Positions 9,407-20,580 of a stretch of 64,000 nt of DNA are shown here, one piece after another. The DNA is taken from positions 2,232,001-2,296,000 of the forward strand of contig NC_070565.1 of assembly GCF_026914185.1 (NCBI RefSeq), written 5' to 3'. A program made the position numbers and the translations under genes. The notes beneath the pieces were generated by a model. That model was not told the DNA's origin, ran no database searches, and saw nothing but the letters and a program-made list of their open reading frames with translations. Origin of the DNA: Puccinia triticina (Eukaryota; Basidiomycota; Pucciniomycetes; Pucciniales; Pucciniaceae). Numbering within the stretch: position 1 is the first letter of the stretch; every line of letters begins with the position of its first letter.

Positions 9407-11472
9407 GTCTCCCCCCCTATAAAAAAATGAGGGGGAGGGTCCCTCCAGCTCAAAGGTGACAATTGGGAGGGAGTCGGGACAGTGGATCGGTCGGGCTGTC
9501 GGTTCTTCTTAGCCGCAGGTGGTTCGGGTTGTGGCTGGCTGATGGGGTGGTAACCCCGTTGGTCTTGTATGGCAAGGGCGGCGGGAAAAGGTCCAGGGAG
9601 TGATGGGAATCGGCGGCAGGGTGGCCTACTCAATGCACACAAGTTTGGCGGGGACAATCGCGCCTCAGTTGTTGTTATTGATGGCATCGAAGTCGGCCGC
9701 TTCAAGGTCGGCCTGCGGGCTCGCCAGTCCAGGATCGGTGGGGCCAAACGCGGTCTCTGAGGCAGTGGGAGCGAACACATTCTCCGAACTGTAGGGGACC
9801 CTCGTAAGCATCGGCCTCTGTGGAATTGGTGGGTCGGTTTGAGGGGAGACTGTACATACTTGGCTCTCCCGCCCTCGGCAATGGCGCCGCAGGCCTTGAG
9901 GAAGGAGGCCTCATCAAATTGAGGGGTTTCAGGGATGAATTCATCGTCTTGTGTTGCCGATGAGACGGCAAGCGTTTTGATTGCGTCGGGGTCACCCGCT
10001 ATAGCTGCCGCCTGCATGTTGTCTTCAACGGCCGTCAAATGCCAGTTCTCGAAATCGTGAGCCAATTCGTCCAAGTGCCCGTCCACACGAGCCAGACAAG
10101 AGGCGGACAGTTCGTCCAAATCAGGTGCTTCGTTCGTGAGTCCTGCAACGCCTGCGGGACGACCAATTGGGCGGCCGGCGGCCGACGGGCTTGTTTTTGC
10201 GGGCCCACTATTCTTTGATGCCCAAGCCACCGGAGGGGTGTAGTCAGCCGGTTTTGGGGGTGGGACAAACGAGGCCGGTATCTCCAACCGGCTCTTGTCC
10301 ATGGGATTGGGGCAAGCTCTGTGGGCGCTTCCACAGTGTTTCTTGCAGAAGTGGCACAGCCCGACGCTGTCCATATAAGCGTGAAGTCGCCAGATTGTGT
10401 CCACCGTCTTGTTTGAGGCAGTGTTTGTGGATGCAATCCGGCGTAGTCGTAATGCGGACGATTTAAGCAGATTTGAGTAGAACCCGCTGGTGCGACTCTC
10501 GAACTCGCCGTATTTGAAGTTCGCCGACCGTAAGGTTTGGTGATCATCGATCTTTGCTTGAAGGACCTCTGGGAGGCCAAAGGTTACCGCCTCGGCTAGC
10601 TCATAGTCATTGATTGAATGTTTGTCGAAGTTGACCAGACTTTGTAACATTTGCGCACGGGTACTGAACTCTAGGAAGGTCTTGGTTTCAGTCATCTTTA
10701 GCTGGGCAATGTTGCGCTTGAGGGCCGTCTTCCATTCGACGGGGAGGGCAAATTCAAACATTCGTTCTTTGAAGTCTTCCCAAGACTTCCCTTCATATTT
10801 GGCGAATTCGTTCGAATAGAACGAGAGAAGGTTTGTTTCCGAGATGAGTCCGCCCACAATGAGGCGTTTATTGTCTGCGTGTGTGACCGACTTTGTCGCA
10901 AAAAAAATCTGTAGGGCTTGGATCCAGCGGAGGAAAGCCTCGACCTCTTGAAAGGAGCCTTTGAAGTATGGGCCGTCCGAAATCTTGAATTGCTGAAGGT
11001 CGATGCGGCCTGGAGCGAGTTGTGGGGCCGGAGTAGACTCAGTTTTTGGGATCGTGTTCTTGCTCCAGGCGTCCAGTGCGGCCTTCACATCGGCCCGAGC
11101 TTGGTTTTGAACCGCCTTCAATTCAGCTCAAGCTTGCGCCTGCGCGGCTTGTGCCGCTTCCTGCGCCGCGAGCAGTTGCTTCACCGTGTTTTGCTGTAGG
11201 ACCAGGATCGCTTGGATCAGGTCGTTATTGGACATCTCCTCCGGCGCCGAAGGGTTGCCGGAGGAGCCTTGTTGGTTGAGCTGGTTCATTGAGGTGGTGT
11301 TGGGGTTGATGGGCTGATTCTGATCAGTTGAGACGTTTGGCGATGGAATGTTGATGGCAGTGGGTGCAGCAAGGGTTGCTTCCAAACAAGCGCGGCGCCT
11401 GATTTCCCGGGCAAGCTGTTCTGGGTCTTGTAAAGGGATGAGGGGGTCGGTGTTTGACTGTCGGGTGCTCAT
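9407..11472 (-). pseudogene. Gag of the Gag-only element
   Basis: The protein starts at ATG 11472 with a Gln/Ala-rich coiled region, is broken by TGA at 11130-11128 (CGA expected, TCG context), and continues in the same frame as a capsid domain. The capsid has FKGSFQEVEAFLRWI near its start and WEDFKERMFEFALP in the middle. A cysteine-rich knuckle (CHFCKKHCGSAHRACP) follows near 10330. The last roughly 230 codons of the open frame are low complexity, run into the LTR down to 9139, and are probably out of frame, since another frame (9995-9702) overlaps them. No protease or RT follows. Confidence 0.75.
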
Positions 11473-11703
11473 AAGAGGAAGGTCCGAGTCGTCGATTGTT
11501 TCCGTAACAGTTCAGTGATCAGTAGAGGGGGGAGTTTGCAGTGAAGGGGTGTTGTGAGGAGGGGCAGTCGTAGTGGCAGTGGGCAGTGAGGAGGGCAGTC
11601 GCAGTGGCCGTGAGCAGTGGGGGCAGTCGCAGTTGATCGGAAAAAAAAATTTCCGTTCGCCAAAATGAGGAGTCGGCAAAAGGGTGGAACCAGAAAAAAA
11701 AAG

Positions 11704-12061
11704 TGTAAGGACTCCACTTAGGGGTCCTTCAATGTCTGTCGAGAGGGGGGCACAGTAGGGGGAGCCTCGAGACGAGTCTGGTTCACAGGGCTATCAATTG
11801 CAATATGGGAGCAGGAGGGAAGCTAGCCGGGAGAGATATGAGTCAGGGATCTCTGGTGAGTACATACAATAAATGATAAAAGAAGAGGGAAAGGGACAGG
11901 GAAAAGAGGAAAGGAAACAGGGATGGCTTACCTAGCCAGGAGAGATATGAGTCAGGGATCTCTGCCGGCTAGGCAAAGTGCAAGGACCGGAAGATATAGT
12001 CGAACGGGGAATGCGCCTGTGATTGTCCTTGTGAAACCTTGCGGTGCGCGGGGGCTTCACA
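11704..12061 (-). repeat. 5' LTR of the Gag-only element
   Basis: 358 bp and 97 percent identical to the other LTR. The duplicated hairpin module and GT-AG spacer are retained. Five of the eleven differences are TCG versus TTG on one strand or the other. Confidence 0.92.
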
Positions 12062-12066
12062 ATGGC

Positions 12067-13470
12067 CTCATCTAATTCAGAGAGAAACATAATTCTGTCC
12101 TAGTCCTAGCTGACAAAGAAAGTATCAACACCATCTTGCATGAATGCCATGACAGTGTCTACTCTGGTTATCTTTCTGAAGACAGGACTTGGGAGAAAGT
12201 AGCTGATACTGCTTGGTGGGCTAACTGGAGACAAGACACTGGTGAATACTGCTCTTCCTGTGATAGATGCCAGAAAGCCAATAAAGCCACAGGCAAGAGA
12301 TTTGGACTGCTCATGAAAATTGAAGAACCCTCAAAGCCATGGGATGTAATTAACATGGATTGGGTAACTTCCTTATCCCCTGGAGGAGCTTCTAGTTTCA
12401 ATTCTTGTCTGGTAATAGTAGAAAGATACTCTAAGACCCCAATATTTGTACCCTGCTTCAAGGATGACTCTGCCATGGACACTGCCATACTGTTTTGGAA
12501 CAGAGTAATGCCTAGAACTGGCATCCCCAGAATCATCATCTCTGACAGAGATCCTAAGTTCACATCTGAATTCTGGACTGGTTTACATAGTATGCTAGGA
12601 ACAAAACTCTCCTTATCCACTGCTTACCACCCTCAGACTCATGGATTAGCTGAAAGGATGATTCAAACACTTGAAGATATGATCAGGAGGTTTTGTGCAT
12701 ATGGTCTAGAATTCAAAGATAATGATGGTTACACTCATGACTGGGTTTCACTTCTACCAATCCTTGAGCTAGCATATTGCACCAGCATACACTCAACCAC
12801 TGGAAAACCTCCTGCCATCATGGAGAAAGGCTGGATCCCAAACCTTCCCAGAAATTTCTTGAAGCAAGACTCTGTAGACATTCATCCTACTGCTCTTGCC
12901 TATGGGAAAATCTTTGAGAAAGCTAGAAAACATCCTGAGCAATGCATAAAAGAAGCTACATCCTACAACAAGGAGAGATGAGACAAGACTCACAAAGAAC
13001 CATCCTTCAAAGTTGGTGATAAAGTCCTAATATCCACAGCAAACTTCAACAACCTGTCTGGCCCTAAGAAGATGAGAGATTCCTCCACTGGACCATTCCT
13101 TGTGAAAGCTTTACATGGGAAGAATGCTGTAGAAGTGATTCTGACTGAGGAGTTCAGCAGGAAACATCCTACATTTCCTGTCAGCTTGGTGAAACCATAC
13201 AAAGACCCCAATCCAGATAAGTTCCCCTTGAGACAGAAAGTTAGAGTTGTTATTCCCCCCATGGATAAGACCCCTCAGAGTAAAGTCATACAGAAAATTC
13301 TCAGAGAAAAGAGATTAAGAGTGGAGAACAGAGATGTTATGATGTACTTGGCTAGATATAAAGGCATGAGTGCTGATCATGATGAATGGCTCCTTGAGAA
13401 GGACATTCCAGATTCTGCTATCCTTCTCAGGAAATTCAGAAGTGAGGAGAGGTCTACCCCTGTGGTTTAA
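12067..13470 (+). pseudogene. Gypsy integrase with C-terminal chromodomain
   Basis: Continues the pol frame from 9048. The zinc-binding N-terminus has H...H and CSSCDRCQ (about 12250). The catalytic core carries the DDE residues in MDWV, ISDRDPKF and GLAERMIQTLEDM. An in-frame TGA at 12979-12981 breaks it (arginine expected; CGA in ACG context). The GPF-like tail leads to a chromodomain with YLARYKGMSADHDEWL near 13350. Chromodomains of this class target heterochromatin. The frame ends at 13470, shortly before the purine stretch and the 3' LTR. Confidence 0.88.
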
Positions 13471-13495
13471 TTTCTTACAGAAATCCAATCCTTTT

Positions 13496-13507
13496 GGTGG
13501 TAGGGAA
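13496..13507 (+). promoter_or_regulatory. candidate polypurine tract of the Gypsy element
   Basis: GGTGGTAGGGAA lies directly against the 3' LTR, where plus-strand DNA synthesis would start. It is only moderately purine-pure. Confidence 0.5.
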
Positions 13508-14456
13508 TGTCAGCCTTAGAGTCATCACAGCTGACCTAAAAGCTGCCTGTTCTACCTTTGTTACATATGAATTACTTTATATCTTTTTCATCTTAAGAGA
13601 TAACCTTGTTTTGACTTCATATTCTGTTTCCTCATGCAATTTTAACCCTAGTTACAACTTATCAATTCCTTGTAACTATACTCCTTCCCTGAGTTATTGA
13701 GTTGTAGCGCGCATGCGCAGTTGTGACGTGTCAGCGCTACCAGGCGCACCAAACCACATGTACATATGTAAATTACATAAGCAAACTGTGAAAATTTTCG
13801 TAGTCAGCCTGAGGCGGATCTACAGACTTCAGCACACCAGAACCACACCCCAGATAACCCCAGGATCACCACCAAAGAGTTTACAACACTCCCAGTATAC
13901 CTACCGTCACAGGCGCCTAGGATATTGACAGTAATTAACCTCTTTCACTGAACCTTGTTTACTCAGAGGTACAACTCTGTGTCTTGCTTGATCTGTTCTT
14001 TTCTGCTGGCCTTTGCCTTCTCTTGATCACAGGGCTGTCCCTCCATAACTGCTGGCCTTTGCCTTCTTTTGATCACAGGGCTGTCCCTCTACAACTGCTG
14101 GCCTGTGCCTCTTAATTGACCAAAGGGCTGTCCCTTCATAATCACTGCTCTTTGCCTCATTCTTGGTCACAGGGCTGTCCCTCATATCTGTCAGGATCCC
14201 TCCACGTTTCTTTAGTGAGAGGAGGCTGTAGCACTTCTAGCACAGCTTGGCAGCACTCTTCTGAAGAGGTAGCTTTGCCTGTGGATGTGCATTCCCACCA
14301 TAATAATCTTGAATATCTTCTTATCCTGACTCTGCTCTGCTTCTCTTTCTCTTTCTCTCTCTCTCTCTTAATTGTATTTTCTTTATCCAAAGAAATCCAA
14401 TTATTCCCCCCTTTCTTTCTTGTGTCCTGCTGTCACTAAAGAGACTCAGGCTCACA
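13508..14456 (+). repeat. 3' LTR of the Gypsy chromovirus
   Basis: 949 bp, from TGTCAGCC to GGCTCACA, followed by the duplication CAAGC. It carries the same internal tandem units as the 5' copy. Confidence 0.95.
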
Positions 14457-15060
14457 CAAGCGGTAACATTACAGGCAGTTGATATCCGGGCTCTAGTCCA
14501 GTGCTGTCACCCCTTGAAAGGGTGTCAGCCTTGTTTTCTGCGGAGGTAACCCTCTTGGCGACTATGTCGATCTGGAGTTCTACCAAAAGCTTTTGAATAA
14601 GCTTCCACTCTTCATTAACGTTAAAATCATGTGAACGTCTGTTTTGGATGGCCGCCTCCATGGTGGTGTTGTCCGTCCAGACTATGAAGGTCTTGCCGGC
14701 GCGTGGGCCTAGCTTCTGGAGCATACAGAGCCCTATGCGTATGGCGGCTGTTTCCACCCAGGCAATATTCCTACGTGGTAGTGAAACACCCTCCCAACCT
14801 TCTGCCAGCCGGAATCTGGCCCAGTGTTGGCCAATTAGAACGCCTATCCCGTAGCTGATTGATGCGTCCCCCACCCAGCCGATTTTGGTAGGTTTGGGGT
14901 TGGGAATGATTTGTGTCTTTTTGAAAGAGCACAGCGTCAGCATCCAGTGTTTGAGGTCTATCCTCACGGTGGTTGTGACGGGTCTCTTGGCCTTCTTGTT
15001 TTTCCAGATCTTTAACCAGGCGTAAAGCCCGCAGAGGTAGCACCTCAGTTGCGGGAGGAG
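14457..15060 (-). pseudogene. RT thumb and RNase H of the DIRS-order element, fused to a Gag fragment
   Basis: From about 15050 downward the minus frame reads GLYAWLKIW (connection region) and then an RNase H-like domain with VWTDNTTMEAA and ENKADTLSRG, typical of DIRS/Ngaro RT-RNase H proteins. Upstream it is joined in frame to a Gypsy-type Gag zinc knuckle (CYNCGEKAPCRSGLCP), so the reverse transcriptase itself is missing. The frame ends into the Gypsy LTR and would continue to about 1600 without the insertion. Confidence 0.72.
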
Positions 15061-16029
15061 GTAGGATGGACAGAGACCGGACCTGCAGGGGGCCTTTTCC
15101 CCGCAGTTGTAACATTCAGGGATTGCAGTCCTCTTTATAGACGGATCTCCTGCGGGAGGCTTGGGTGTTTCAGATTTGGGGAGATCTCTCTTTTCTGGAA
15201 CACTATTTCTCACATACTTTTTGTTAAGACCATTCAGGACTACAGTTTCATGGAATATTCCTATAAATTCAGCTAGGTTTACATTCATGTCACTGAGTCT
15301 GCATCTCATTAAGCTTTCAATTTGTCCTCTACACTGATTAAGGAGTCTGTCATTGATTTCTTCTTTAGATGGATTGTTGTACATAAATCTATCCTCTTTT
15401 TCTGGTGCAAGCACCATTCTGAGGCAGTTTCTTTGGTTGGGTCAAAGTAATCTGCTTCAAATGCTTGGTGCTTTTGCAGTTCTCCAGACTCTGGTTCCCC
15501 ATTCCTCTTTTATAAGCTCTTTCCACGCACTCCAGCTTTGTTCACCTACTTCCTCTCCTTTGGTGATGAACCAATCTGCAGCCACGCCTTCAAGGAGTCT
15601 AGGCATCCTGGAAATGACTGCTTCCTCATCTGCGCAGTAGGATCTTAACATATGATCAATGGTCCTGATGAAATTCATATGATCATACTCTCCTTTGCTG
15701 TCAAACTTAGGCCAGTCTTTGACTGGAGGCATTAGTTTATTTACCTCAACCATGTACCGGGTTCTGTAAGGGGTATTCTGGCGTGGATTATTATTCTGGG
15801 GAGGAGCAGAGTTACGCATAAAAGGGTTATTATGCCTGGGAACCTCTGCTTGAGGTGTGTAGTGTGGTTCACACGGTTGTTTTCTCTCTTGATAAGCTTG
15901 GCTGCCATATGAGGTATTTTTGCCACGCTCCTGAGCCGCTGGGAGAGGAGTCTGATTATCATTGAGATAACTGTTGGCACTCTTCAGATGTGGAGGAATG
16001 TCTCTTTGAGTACCATTATAATACTGCAC
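15061..16029 (-). pseudogene. capsid and zinc-knuckle Gag of a second Gypsy element
   Basis: The 16029-15457 frame contains a capsid domain (WPKFDSKGEYDHMNFIR, then AADWFI). It shifts frame near 15500 and again near 15410. The 15417 frame continues with the C-terminal capsid helices and ends in the CCHC knuckle. The domain order matches ORF3 of the chromovirus at 5766. The start overlaps the end of the coiled-coil ORF. The element is truncated at about 15060. Confidence 0.72.
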
Positions 16030-16616
16030 CTCAACTCAGGTACGGGAGCGTAGTTTTCCGCAATATGGGGAATATTACAAGGAGCTTGGGCTTTGATATC
16101 AGAGGTTGATTTCAAAGTCTTAATTTCCGCAGAGAGCGTAGAAATTTGAGACGTAAAATTCTCTGTAAGAGCATGAATTTTGCCATCCATGTTGGAATTG
16201 AGTTGTAAGATTAATTCCTTAATCTCAAAGTTCTCTGCTTTTTGTTTGGCAAAGTACTCTTTGTCCAATCTGGTCACTATGTGATCAGCGGTGGAATTGA
16301 GCACAGCAGCAGAATTCCTGGAGTACTGTAAGATCTCAGACACATCATACTTGGTGTCATGGGTAGTATTTTTGAGGCTCTCACAATCTTTTCCAATCTC
16401 AACAATAAGCTCACAATGCTTATTAGGCAACTCAAGGGGCAGTGGCCTCTCCAATTTTTGGAGGACAGATAAGGTTCTAGAGTTGACAGCTTCTTTTATT
16501 TCTTTTAAGCTGTTATCAATAGTATTTACAATGGATTTTAAATTTGTTTTGCTATTGTGGTCTAGAGTAGAAAGATTGACATTGATAGCGTCAAGAGAAT
16601 CAAAAAGGGAAGACAA
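15984..16616 (-). CDS. coiled-coil ORF2 of the second Gypsy element
   Basis: About 210 codons with long heptad-like helices and no named domain. The layout resembles chromovirus ORF2. Its frame overlaps the end of ORF1: the TAG of ORF1 at 16628 is part of CTA GAT in this frame, the same arrangement as TTA GAT at 4900-4905. It has no ATG near its start, which again suggests frameshift expression. Confidence 0.6.
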   Translation of the reverse strand: MSSLFDSLDAINVNLSTLDHNSKTNLKSIVNTIDNSLKEIKEAVNSRTLSVLQKLERPLPLELPNKHCELIVEIGKDCESLKNTTHDTKYDVSEILQYSRNSAAVLNSTADHIVTRLDKEYFAKQKAENFEIKELILQLNSNMDGKIHALTENFTSQISTLSAEIKTLKSTSDIKAQAPCNIPHIAENYAPVPELRCSIIMVLKETFLHI

Positions 16617-16627
16617 GATACCTAAAT

Positions 16628-17464
16628 CTAGTCAATGTTCTTGTAGAGATTTGCTGCGATCTGAAGGAGGTCGGTCGTGCGTTTCCATCTGGCGGGGTTG
16701 TCGAAGTTGATCGAACTCGAGCTCAAACTGCGATTCTTGCCGCCTTCGATCTTCTTGAACTTCATGACCTGTTTCTTGGCGGAGCTGGGAAGTGGAAGTT
16801 CTCGGCTTCCCAGGGATTCCAGCCTTTGACAAGAGCTTCGATCTCGTGGTTCTCCATGAGTTTCTGGAGAGCCTTCTGGGATTCTTGAGCCGTAGTGAGC
16901 AAAGCTCGCAGCCCGGCTGTTGCACCATTGTTTGTGATTGCTAGGTACTGCTTCCAAGTACTCATGTGCTCACTGGCCCGGAGTTTGATCTGTTCTTCCT
17001 TTGACAGGGTCTTGATCTCGGGAGTGATGGGGCGTGTGCAGATAGGAGCCAATGAGGTAGGGCAGAGTTTGTCAATCTCGTCGATCTCCATAGCGGACTC
17101 GTTTGGCTCGGTCGGACAAGGGCCGTCCTTGGATGGAGGAGGGATCTCGGAGGGAGCCGGGGTAGAAGCTGGGGTAGCGGGCATCAGGTCCTTGCGGGCA
17201 ATCGTGGTGACCTGCATCCTCTTGACCCGGTCTTGCAGTTCCTTTGCCGCCGCGAGCTCGCGTTGGAGGTGGGAGTGGCCTTTGTAGTTTGGGACGAGTT
17301 GATCTGGTTTTTTTGTTGACCATGATGAGTGATCGGTTCGTCGGAAGGAGGGTGAGTTTTTGGGAAATTTTTGGCTTACTAGTGGGGGTTTTGTCAGCGG
17401 TTGAAGCTGTTGGGGCGGGAGTCGGGTTATCAACGGTAGTCTCGGCGGCTATGCTGGCAGACAC
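16628..17464 (-). pseudogene. ORF1 of the second Gypsy element
   Basis: Assembled from overlapping frames: an N-terminal part near 17464-17370, the main 17433-16762 frame (Pro-rich linker, then a helical region with EHMSTWKQYLAITNN) and a C-terminal part 16800-16628 ending YKNID. At least two frameshifts separate them. The helical middle is laid out like that of chromovirus ORF1. Function unknown; Gag-associated by position. Confidence 0.55.
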
Positions 17465-17532
17465 TGTAGGTTGGATAAGAGTGGAGGGTGATATCAGTAC
17501 CTAGTAGATAAGTTGATCAGGAGAATTGAGAA

Positions 17533-17820
17533 CTAAAGAGAAAAGAACTTACTCTTGGCGCGGTATTCGGCATTGTAGAAAGCTTTCTTTTTAGCTTTGG
17601 CTTCTTGGCGGTATCGTTGGATTTTGAGGAGGGTGTCAAGGTCCTCTTCTTTGCGGATATGGGCGTGGTAGGCGGCGAGGATGATTTGTTCCTTGGGGGT
17701 AAGCTGTTCCCACGAGGTGGGTTGGTAGTCGCGGAGTGAGGCTTCTTTGCGCAGGCGCAGCAGTTTCAGATAATACTGAATTAATTGCGCGTTCTCCTGC
17801 GAATTCACTGGAAAAAACAC
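17533..17820 (-). CDS. first exon or leader ORF of the second Gypsy element
   Basis: 95 codons, MFFPVNSQENAQ start, then a charged helical region. A splice-like donor GTAAGTTC follows AAAGCC... near 17551, with acceptor candidates CTACTAG and CCTACAG near 17503-17463, so it may splice to ORF1. The family is not recognised. It lies between the primer-binding region and ORF1. Confidence 0.5.
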   Translation of the reverse strand: MFFPVNSQENAQLIQYYLKLLRLRKEASLRDYQPTSWEQLTPKEQIILAAYHAHIRKEEDLDTLLKIQRYRQEAKAKKKAFYNAEYRAKSKFFSL

Positions 17821-18126
17821 AATACAAAAGTCAGAAATTAGACTTAAAATTTTGTAATTTTTAGATGAATTCTGAAAAAAATAATGACTAACTTGGATGA
17901 ATTTTTAGGGTTTTTTGGTTTGATTTTGGCGTGAAAAGTAGAAAAAAAGGACATTTTTTGTCAGTTTTAATGTTTTTAAAGGCGTAAAAAATTCAGAGAG
18001 TAGTGAGAATATTTTTATTTATTTTTTAGAGTATATTTTGGAAATTTTTGACGTAAAGATTTAAGATTTATAAGGGCTCTTTCTTTCAAATGAATTTGAA
18101 GGAAATTTCCCAGCCAGACCCCCAAT
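17821..18126 (-). other. AT-rich leader and primer-binding region of the second Gypsy element
   Basis: No gene. At its right end the minus strand reads ATTGGGGGTCTGGC directly after a TGACA LTR end, matching in position and start the candidate primer-binding site of the chromovirus. Confidence 0.5.
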
Positions 18127-19782
18127 TGTCAGCCTACGTGATGCCAAGGATATTATCCTTCTAGCTACATGTGGTGCAAAGCAAAAGATTAGAGTTATAA
18201 AACTCTAAGGCAAGGCTATAAGGGATAATTCCAACGTAATTGTTGGGAATTATGGCGTAAGAAATAAGGCAATTTGGGCCAATTTGACGTAATAAAATTG
18301 ATATAATTAATTTTAAGAGGGGCCTGATAAATCAGGGGTGTTTAATCCCTCTAAAATGAAGAACTGGGGCCTGTAAACAGGTGTGGTTTAAATCCCAGGA
18401 AGAAATGGCGGAGAATCTCAAGAGAAGGGGCTTAAACTTACTAGTATAAGACCCTAGAGGCACTTGAGGTTCTTCAGGCGTGAAGTTGGGCAGTTGGAGG
18501 CGCTCAGAGGAGGTAATCTTGAGGGCAAGGTGGTTACTGGGCAGCTTCAGGGCGGAAATTGGGGCTAAAAATCACGAAAGTAGGTATTTTACCTGGCAAA
18601 TCACAGGCTAATCAGGCTGTTGAAGGCGGGTAAAATTCTAATGGGTAATGTAAAGATGGGGAATCGCGTTTTGGGCGGAGAAAGGGCCCTTTTTATAGCC
18701 TAGGCAGGCCTCCATGGGCGCCCAGGGAACATGGGGACACTTGTGGGCGCATTCTGAGGCATTTTGGTTGCGCTAGAAGGCGCTGTGGGTCGTGGAACCT
18801 TGGGGCTTGGATACAAGGGTTGCCAAGGACCATTTACAGAGGTTCTGCGTGATTTTACACATGCCTTACACGTCATGGGGGCTGGTTTGGGGGTTCTGTG
18901 ACGCTCATTTCCGTGGAAATGTGCCACAGAAGGTACTAGAACTGGCTTCTGTGTGCTTGTACACGTGAAAGCAGTGCTTTAGTCATGTTCTTGAGGCGCT
19001 CATCGATTGCTCCAGTTCATTTGACCCCTTCTACACATTTACTGCAGTTGTAATTTACGTGTAGTTAGGCTTGGGAGAAGCTGGGGCGCTTTCTAGTGTC
19101 TCTTTGTGCACGCTGCAAGAGCTCTTTTCAATCTAGAATGTTTTATATTGAATGAAGTGGTAATTACATCTTGTTTGGTGATTAATTACATGTGTACAAG
19201 CCCTATAACACATGTAATATTGTTATTGGGGTGTATTCTGGCCCATTCTTACTTATTGGTAGCCTGAGAGCTTTGGTTGCGGGCTAGTTTATGCATTATG
19301 CATATATGTACACTATGGGCGCGGGCTTGAGCTCTAGGCAACAGAACACGCGGGCTTGGGTGCTCCACGCAACAAATAAAGCTATCTTTTGAACTGTACA
19401 CAACACCTCAGTTACGTCACTGAAAATGGTTGTAAATATATGTACTTATATATATATGTGCATACAAGTGCATCCACGCAGGGCGTGATGCACTTCTGTA
19501 AACTTTGTAGTTATTTTACACAAGGAAGGGGTAATAATTAAGGGTACTTGTAAGTGAGGTGCCCTAGATTATTTTACCCGTAGAATAAGAATCTTCTATA
19601 ATATTTCACATATTAATTACATAAAGCTGAGTAATTAATTATTTACATATGTATTTAATGTTTTTGCATAGTTTTACATATGTAAGAGTAATAATGTCTC
19701 TTTCATATGTAACACTAGTTCTTATGGTTTTATTTGTATTATTCCTATGTCACGGTGGCTCTGCCATAGTAGCCAGCTGACA
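18127..19782 (-). repeat. probable 5' LTR of the second Gypsy element
   Basis: On the minus strand the segment ends TAGGCTGACA just before the primer-binding motif. A matching start TGTCAGCTGG occurs at 19782, giving 7-bp inverted ends TGTCAGC/GCTGACA and about 1.66 kb. The inner end is well supported. The outer end is a guess, because no second LTR is in the window. The stretch has no gene; short open frames such as 18700-18927 have no support. Confidence 0.45.
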
Positions 19783-19789
19783 TTTCTGG

Positions 19790-20580
19790 TCAGCTGATAC
19801 TCAGCTTTAGCTCCAAGCTTATGCTCAGCTTTGTTGCCCAGCTCATGCTCAGCTTTGTTGCTCAGATCAGAACCAGTCCTGGACCAGCTGCGTTTCAGCT
19901 TCATTCCACTCATGGCTCATCTTAGACTCATACTAGGACTATCATTGGCCCAGCCAATGCTCAGCTTTGGACCAGAATTGGCTCAACTGATTTTCAGCTT
20001 TGGATAAATCTTGGCCCAGCCAATGCTCAGATTCTGCGTCTGACCACTCCTGTAACAGCTTATGCTCATCTGTGGACCAGCCTTGGCTCAGCTGATGCTC
20101 AGCTGTGGACCAACCTTGGCTAAGACAATGCTCAGCTGTGGACCAGCCTTGTCTCAGCTGATGCTCAGCTGTGGAACAGCCTTGGCTCAGGTGATATCAA
20201 TCTTTTGAATAGTCTCAAAACATCTGATACTCAGCTTTAGAACAGCCTTGGCTCAGCCAATGCTCAGCTTTGTACCAGCATTGGCTCAGCTGATGCTCAG
20301 ATTTTGAAAAGTTTTGGCCCAGCTGGTGTTAATCTTTGGAACAGTATTGTCCCAGCTGATCCTAAGCTCTGCACAAGCCTTTTCCAAGATGATGCTCAGC
20401 TTTGGACCATTGCTGGCTAAGCTGATGCTCAGATTTGGAATATTCTTGGTCCAGCTGACACTTGAATTTGTATCAGGCTTGGAATATCCAATGCTCAGCT
20501 GTGGCCCAGGCTCAGCCAATGCTCATCTTTGGCCCAGGCTCAGTCAATGCCTACTGCTCAGCTTATGATGAGCATCAGCT
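19790..20580. repeat. minisatellite of ~36-bp units
   Basis: About twenty degenerate units built on TTGGCTCAGCTGATGCTCAGC and CTGTGGACCAGCC words. Open frames on both strands here translate the repeat and are not genes. Confidence 0.85.

Larger units (their letters stand above)
9049..12061 (-). mobile_element. Gag-only non-autonomous LTR retrotransposon
   Basis: Two 358-bp LTRs (9049-9406 and 11704-12061) enclose about 2.3 kb coding only Gag on the minus strand, flanked by a perfect duplication ATGGC (9044-9048 and 12062-12066). On the minus strand a purine tract (AGGGGGGGAGA) precedes the 3' LTR. No pol genes are present, so it must be mobilised in trans. Excision of 3018 nt, a multiple of three, rejoins the host pol frame. 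The LTRs differ at 11 sites, 10 of them transitions and most at CpG. Confidence 0.92.
1633..14456 (+). mobile_element. Ty3/Gypsy chromovirus with two nested insertions
   Basis: An LTR retrotransposon bounded by TG...CA LTRs (1633-2593 and 13508-14456) and a perfect 5-bp duplication CAAGC (1628-1632 and 14457-14461). Its order is leader, ORF1 (Pro/Gln-rich), ORF2 (coiled coil), ORF3 (capsid plus zinc knuckle), protease, RT, RNase H, integrase and a C-terminal chromodomain. Integrase after RNase H defines Ty3/Gypsy and the chromodomain defines chromoviruses. Without its two guests it would be about 9.5 kb. The LTRs differ at roughly ten sites plus a 13-nt indel, so the insertion is fairly recent, but several in-frame stops make it non-autonomous now. 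Confidence 0.93.

Noticed and set aside
19790..20580. CRISPR-like spaced repeats
   Set aside because: Units are degenerate, contiguous and without unique spacers, in a eukaryotic repeat context; this is a minisatellite.
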